Shown here one piece after another: positions 13,219-16,251 of a stretch of DNA of 16,251 nucleotides. The notes under the pieces are model-generated. The model was given only the letters and a program-made list of their open reading frames with translations. It did not search any database and had not been told where the DNA came from. Each line of letters starts with the position of its first letter. Within the stretch, counting starts at the first letter, position 1. A program made the translations under genes and the position numbers. Origin of the DNA: DAOVXM01 sp963746255 (GTDB taxonomy: Bacteria; Chloroflexota; Anaerolineae; Anaerolineales; UBA4823); the NCBI GenBank assembly GCA_963746255.1, contig CAVVAJ010000004.1:1-16251 (forward strand), read 5' to 3'.

Positions 13219-13773
13219 ATGTTCGTAATCAAGCTGGTCCTATTCGTCACCGGGACGGCTGCGATCGTATGGGTATCGCGGACTTCCCTGCGGGATAGGC
13301 AGAGTCACGGCTTCTACCGCACCTTTGCCTGGGAAGTGATCCTGGTCAGCTTTGTGCTGAACATCAACTACTGGTTCGTCGATCCGTTCAGCCCCCGGCA
13401 GATGATCGCCTGGATCCTGCTGGTCATCTCGCTGCTGCTGATCGTTCTTGGTGTGCAAGCATTCCGCCGGCAGGGAAATATCGACCCGGGACGCGCGGAC
13501 CCAACACTTGTCGGGGTAGAGAAGACGACCCGCTTGGTCAGCTCAGGCGTGTACCACTACATCCGCCACCCGTTCTACAGCTCATTACTGTTCCTCACGT
13601 GGGGCATCTTTTTCAAGCACATGACCGGGATTGGGTTCCTGCTGGGGATACTGGCTTCCCTGCTGCTGTTCATCACGGCGAAGAAGGAAGAAGCTGAAAA
13701 TACAGCGTATTTTGGTGCCGCGTACCAGGCGTACATGCAGCGTACAAAGATGTTTATACCGTACATCCTTTAG
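13219..13773 (+). CDS. Isoprenylcysteine carboxyl methyltransferase / PEMT-like membrane protein
   Basis: A 184-residue membrane protein with about four or five helices (FVIKLVLFVTGTAAIVWV, FAWEVILVSFVLNINYWF, MIAWILLVISLLLIVLGVQAF, FYSSLLFLTWGIFF, GFLLGILASLLLFITA). The C-terminal part carries the family signature: TTRLVSSGVYHYIRHPFYSS (GxYxxxRHPxY), then KKEEAENTAYFGAAYQAYM, the Glu-rich segment and aromatic helix that close the S-adenosylmethionine pocket. Family members methylate isoprenyl-cysteine in eukaryotes or lipids such as phosphatidylethanolamine; in bacteria the substrate is mostly unknown. It begins 82 bases after the hydrolase gene with only a weak ribosome binding site, and may share its transcript. 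Confidence 0.82.
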   Translation: MFVIKLVLFVTGTAAIVWVSRTSLRDRQSHGFYRTFAWEVILVSFVLNINYWFVDPFSPRQMIAWILLVISLLLIVLGVQAFRRQGNIDPGRADPTLVGVEKTTRLVSSGVYHYIRHPFYSSLLFLTWGIFFKHMTGIGFLLGILASLLLFITAKKEEAENTAYFGAAYQAYMQRTKMFIPYIL

Positions 13774-13807
13774 CTGAGCTCTGTCCCGATAGGTTGCGAA
13801 GTGGAGC

Positions 13808-14096
13808 TTAGTAGATCCGGTCTGAACTATTAATAGTCCAGGGGCCAACCGCCCCGCCATCGGCCTTCGTTGCTATGTATTCCCTGATCTTCGCGTGGTA
13901 AAGCCGCTCCGCTCGGCCAAAGTTCAATCCCAACTCGGAACCACAATATTTTAATAGTCCGGTTCTTTGGCGCCGAGGCTTTCCAATTCCCTGATCGCTT
14001 GGATCACATAGCTGCGGTTGATGGCGGTGAAATCGGTCGGGATGCCCTGAAAGAACTCACCTGCAGCTGCATCGTCCCTGGTTCCGGCTGAGTACC
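13808..14096 (-). pseudogene. Decayed second copy of the phage adaptor 3' end
   Basis: Minus-strand translation gives QAIRELESLGAKEPDY, then a TAA, NIVV, a frame change, LGLNFGRAERLYHAKIREY, DGGAVGPWTI and SSDRIY with a final stop at 13808-13810. The intact gene next door reads QAIRELEMLEAKEPDD, NIVL, LGLNSGRAERLYRSKIREY, DGGSIGPWAM and GQDRVY. The match is clear over about 65 codons. Upstream of it the frame stays open to about 14096 (AAAGEFFQGIPTDFTAIN) but no longer resembles the adaptor, so the remnant is either chimeric or diverged. No start codon or ribosome binding site is present. Confidence 0.72.
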
Positions 14097-14235
14097 ATTA
14101 TTATTTGATCCAATACCCGCCCCTCGGTAACATTTTATTTTGACTTGGCACGAGTCTCCAAGATCCATACCATAGAACTTTAGTGGCTATGCGAATATAC
14201 TACCAGGAGCTGCACCCCCCGCAAGGGCCAGGCAA
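14097..14235. other. Short gene-free stretch in the phage remnant
   Basis: I see no gene, promoter or terminator that I would support. It separates the intact adaptor gene from its decayed copy. Confidence 0.3.
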
Positions 14236-14907
14236 TTAATAAACCCGGTCTTGCCCGTCCATCGCCCAAGGTCCGATCGAGCCACCGTCTGATTCTGTTG
14301 ATTGGTATTCGCGGATCTTCGATCGATAAAGCCGCTCAGCTCGACCAGAGTTTAATCCCAACATCGAAAGTACGATGTTCGAATCGTCTGGCTCTTTGGC
14401 TTCGAGCATTTCCAATTCCCGGATCGCTTGCCACTGACAGAATAATACCAATGCTTCCAAATGCCGCTCTTGCACCGAGATAACGTAAAGATCACTGGTC
14501 ACCGTATCGTGATCATGTTCGTAATCAATCGTCATCTGCTCGCCGGTCTTGGGAGATTCCCCAAGCCACAACGCCTGCGGGGGCACGCCGCCAATCAAAT
14601 CATAGTATGGACCATTCCAAAAATTAGGCGATTGCTCGCTTAGCCTGGTAATAAATCGAGGGGGATCTAAATCATTTGGATATTCCACCTTGATCACATC
14701 CCTAAGATCCGGCGCATCCACCGCAAAACTGTAGACATGCTGCCCAGCGACACAAGCTATATCCATGGCCGAAGTTTGCGGAAAGTAATTTGAGAAGTCC
14801 CTGAGCAATTCATTAATCCACGCGTTGATTGTGGAGTCTGGCCAGGTGGCAGTATCAGAAAGGATCTCTCTTATTATTTTTCTAAGTTCTGATCTAAGTA
14901 CACTCAT
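14236..14907 (-). CDS. Phage head-tail adaptor-like protein
   Basis: A 223-residue protein starting MSVLRSELRKIIREILSDTA. The N-terminal two-helix motif (LRKIIREIL, then WPDSTINAWINELLRDFSNY at about 22-41) followed by a short beta segment (GQHVYSFAVDAPDLRDVIKV) is the pattern I know from tailed-phage head-tail adaptor (connector) proteins of the SU10 type. These form a ring below the portal. The later LEALVLFCQWQAIRELE helix and the RAERLYRSKIREY coiled-helix tail also fit. AGGGAA precedes the ATG. The gene starts two bases after the stop of the LamG-like gene, so they are one operon. No portal, capsid or terminase gene lies in the window, so whether the prophage is complete is unknown. Confidence 0.62.
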   Translation of the reverse strand: MSVLRSELRKIIREILSDTATWPDSTINAWINELLRDFSNYFPQTSAMDIACVAGQHVYSFAVDAPDLRDVIKVEYPNDLDPPRFITRLSEQSPNFWNGPYYDLIGGVPPQALWLGESPKTGEQMTIDYEHDHDTVTSDLYVISVQERHLEALVLFCQWQAIRELEMLEAKEPDDSNIVLSMLGLNSGRAERLYRSKIREYQSTESDGGSIGPWAMDGQDRVY

Positions 14908-14909
14908 AG

Positions 14910-15680
14910 CTAATTCCCTGGTTCGTTGATCGTAAATAAAATATCATCTACATACAGAACACCATTATTCCCGCTGGTAGATCCTGTTTTAATGTGCAGC
15001 TGCAAACCAGGATCCGCAGGGTCAGCTGCAGACGCCGGCGCAAAATCAGCGATTACATATTCCCACTCATCCAACATTATTCTTACCGGCTCTTCTTCTT
15101 CGGGATCGATTACCAGCTTCCAGTTATGCCAGCCTGGTGGACCTTCGAACAAATCATAGTCCAGCGTTTCAATCTCTTCCTGCTCGGATTGGGAATTGTA
15201 GAAGGATAGAATTTTTGTAGAGATAGTGTACCTGGCTAAGAAATCATATCGCTCCGCACCGTCAAACTTTTGCAGCCCAATTTCTAAATATTCGATTTCT
15301 TCATCCAAAGCGAACGAGTATTCCAATCCCACCTTTGACGCTGCAGGAGCGTTTGGAAAAAGTTTTCTGAGCAGTATATAGCGATCCGAATCACTGCCAC
15401 CAATCAGCCGGTAAGCCGAAACGCCGTTTCTGCAGTAGAGCCAGTTCTGGCCGGCAGTGTAACCCGCCCCGGATCCGGTCACAGTCCAGCGTTTGGTGAT
15501 TGCATCCTCGCATGGATCCAACCAGACCACATCACCACGCCGGTCGAATACATCAATCGCCCCCAGCCTGGCCGCGAGCTCGCCAAGATCCGTGACCGAG
15601 TGCACCCCGCCCCGCTTTGGCCGAGAGTGCATGTTTTGATAGAAGCGCTGTTGTAGTAGGTTTGTTAGCTGATCACTCAT
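14910..15680 (-). CDS. LamG/concanavalin-like beta-sandwich protein, phage-associated
   Basis: A 256-residue protein. After an N-terminal helix (MSDQLTNLLQQRFYQNMHSR) and a segment with VTDLGELAARLGAIDVFDRR, it is rich in beta strands with the pattern of LamG-like jelly rolls: DGAERYDFLARYTIST, GPPGWHNWKLVID, PVRIMLDEWEYVIADF and, near the end, LYVDDILFTI. Such domains bind sugars or act as virion decoration or tail surface proteins. Calcium or sugar ligands cannot be named. Its place directly before the adaptor gene, with two bases between, makes a virion structural role likely. There is no clear ribosome binding site before the ATG, so the true start could be later. Confidence 0.55.
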   Translation of the reverse strand: MSDQLTNLLQQRFYQNMHSRPKRGGVHSVTDLGELAARLGAIDVFDRRGDVVWLDPCEDAITKRWTVTGSGAGYTAGQNWLYCRNGVSAYRLIGGSDSDRYILLRKLFPNAPAASKVGLEYSFALDEEIEYLEIGLQKFDGAERYDFLARYTISTKILSFYNSQSEQEEIETLDYDLFEGPPGWHNWKLVIDPEEEEPVRIMLDEWEYVIADFAPASAADPADPGLQLHIKTGSTSGNNGVLYVDDILFTINEPGN

Positions 15681-15809
15681 AGTATTTATAGTGTGGGATG
15701 GGTTTGCCGCTTTAAGCTGCCAGGTTTCAGCTTGCTGCCTTCCATCGTGCGTAAGTGACTACACGCATTTGCCCTTTTTCACCTTTTCACCGCCTGGCCG
15801 GCCTTGGGA

Positions 15810-16142
15810 CCCCCGAGCTGGGAAAAGCACCCAGGGGGGGAGTCCAGACCGGCATAAAAACCTTTAGTGGCTGCCCTAGTCCCCCGAGCTGGGAAAAACA
15901 CCCAGCGCCGTTGCCTAGTGCAGCTGCAAATCCTTTAGTGGCCGTCCGTAGATCTTCCAGTCAGATAATGCTCTCCTGGAGATCCTGGCCGGCATAAACA
16001 CCTTTCTTGGCCGGGCGCGCTTGGCGCTGGAAGCGCCAGGCCCAACCCGGCATAAAAACCTTTCTTGTCCGCTTCGCTCCACGAGCTGCCCCGAAATACA
16101 CGGCGCAGCGCACCGCTCAGCGGAAAAATAACCTTCTTTGGC
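15810..16142 (-). repeat. Degenerate repeat array with palindromes, period about 70
   Basis: Five boxes related to GGCATAAAAACCTTT + (A/C)(G/T)TGGC lie at 15851-15871, 15921-15942, 15991-16011, 16049-16069 and 16121-16142, with spacings of 71, 69, 58 and 73. The first two belong to true 71-base direct repeats (CCCCCGAGCTGGGAAAA at 15810 and 15881). Between boxes lie short palindromes: CTGGG/CCCAG, GATCTTCCAG/CTGGAGATC (15951/15976) and GGCGCT/AGCGCC (16023/16032). On the minus strand three boxes read AAAGG, five or six bases, ATG, so they look like small ribosome binding sites opening peptides of 22-31 codons. Function is unknown. No other gene is evident in 15681-16251. Confidence 0.6.
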
Positions 16143-16251
16143 CGTCGCTTGATCAGCCGGCCGGCTCACGCCGGCGGCTTCCCGCTCCGGCGGACCGCCA
16201 ACACGCTGCCGCTGGCATCGTGGCGGAAGGACCACAAACCCACGCCCATGG

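Noticed and set aside
15810..16142. CRISPR array
   Set aside because: The repeats are degenerate, spacings are uneven (58-73), the intervening DNA is itself repeated and palindromic, and no cas gene is present.

Overview
The window looks like chromosomal DNA of an environmental bacterium, most probably a Chloroflexota member of the Anaerolineae type. This rests on remembered family resemblance: Cys-anchored lipoproteins with Thr/Pro-rich linkers, a class III cyclase with a short Cys-motif N-terminus, a GNAT protein with a GCGPGCC motif, and a phage adaptor of a kind I associate with this phylum. No rRNA or tRNA is present, so the assignment stays an inference.

Region 1 (1-5120, genes on +) is a loose, AT-variable accessory stretch. 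It holds a partial gene end, a conserved unknown protein, a DinB-like gene with an internal deletion, an SH3-like lipoprotein, a small membrane protein and a short-chain dehydrogenase. At 404-528 there is a structure with the hallmarks of an integron attC site: matched R and L arms, unpaired spacers and one extrahelical A in L''. The next gene starts 50 bases after its GTT. Two weaker attC-like pieces lie at 1407-1452 and 2009-2033, and no integrase is visible. At 2801-2939 a promoter, a hairpin and a strong intrinsic terminator outline a possible small RNA of about 105 nt.

Region 2 (5121-11025, genes on -) holds housekeeping and regulatory genes. They are a GNAT acetyltransferase behind a good sigma-70 promoter, a class III cyclase, a diacylglycerol/sphingosine-kinase family lipid kinase followed closely by a PlsC acyltransferase (a likely phospholipid operon), a 520-residue membrane protein made of two fused copies of one domain, and a small helical protein. 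The cyclase and plsC are broken by +1 frameshifts, the cyclase also by an in-frame UGA.

Region 3 (11368-13773, genes on +) is divergent from the GNAT gene. It holds a LinA/Lnu-like nucleotidyltransferase with an inverted repeat in its leader, a frameshifted alpha/beta-hydrolase lipoprotein, and an isoprenylcysteine/phospholipid methyltransferase-like membrane protein.

Region 4 (13808-16251, genes on -) is a prophage-like remnant: a LamG-like protein and a head-tail adaptor in one operon, a decayed second copy of the adaptor's 3' end downstream, and upstream a degenerate repeat array with a period of about 70 bases, rich in palindromes.

The most notable items are the attC-like site, the orphan sRNA candidate, the two-copy membrane protein that keeps an internal ribosome binding site, the repeat array, and the cluster of +1 frameshifts. 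The frameshifts could be real gene decay or assembly error.
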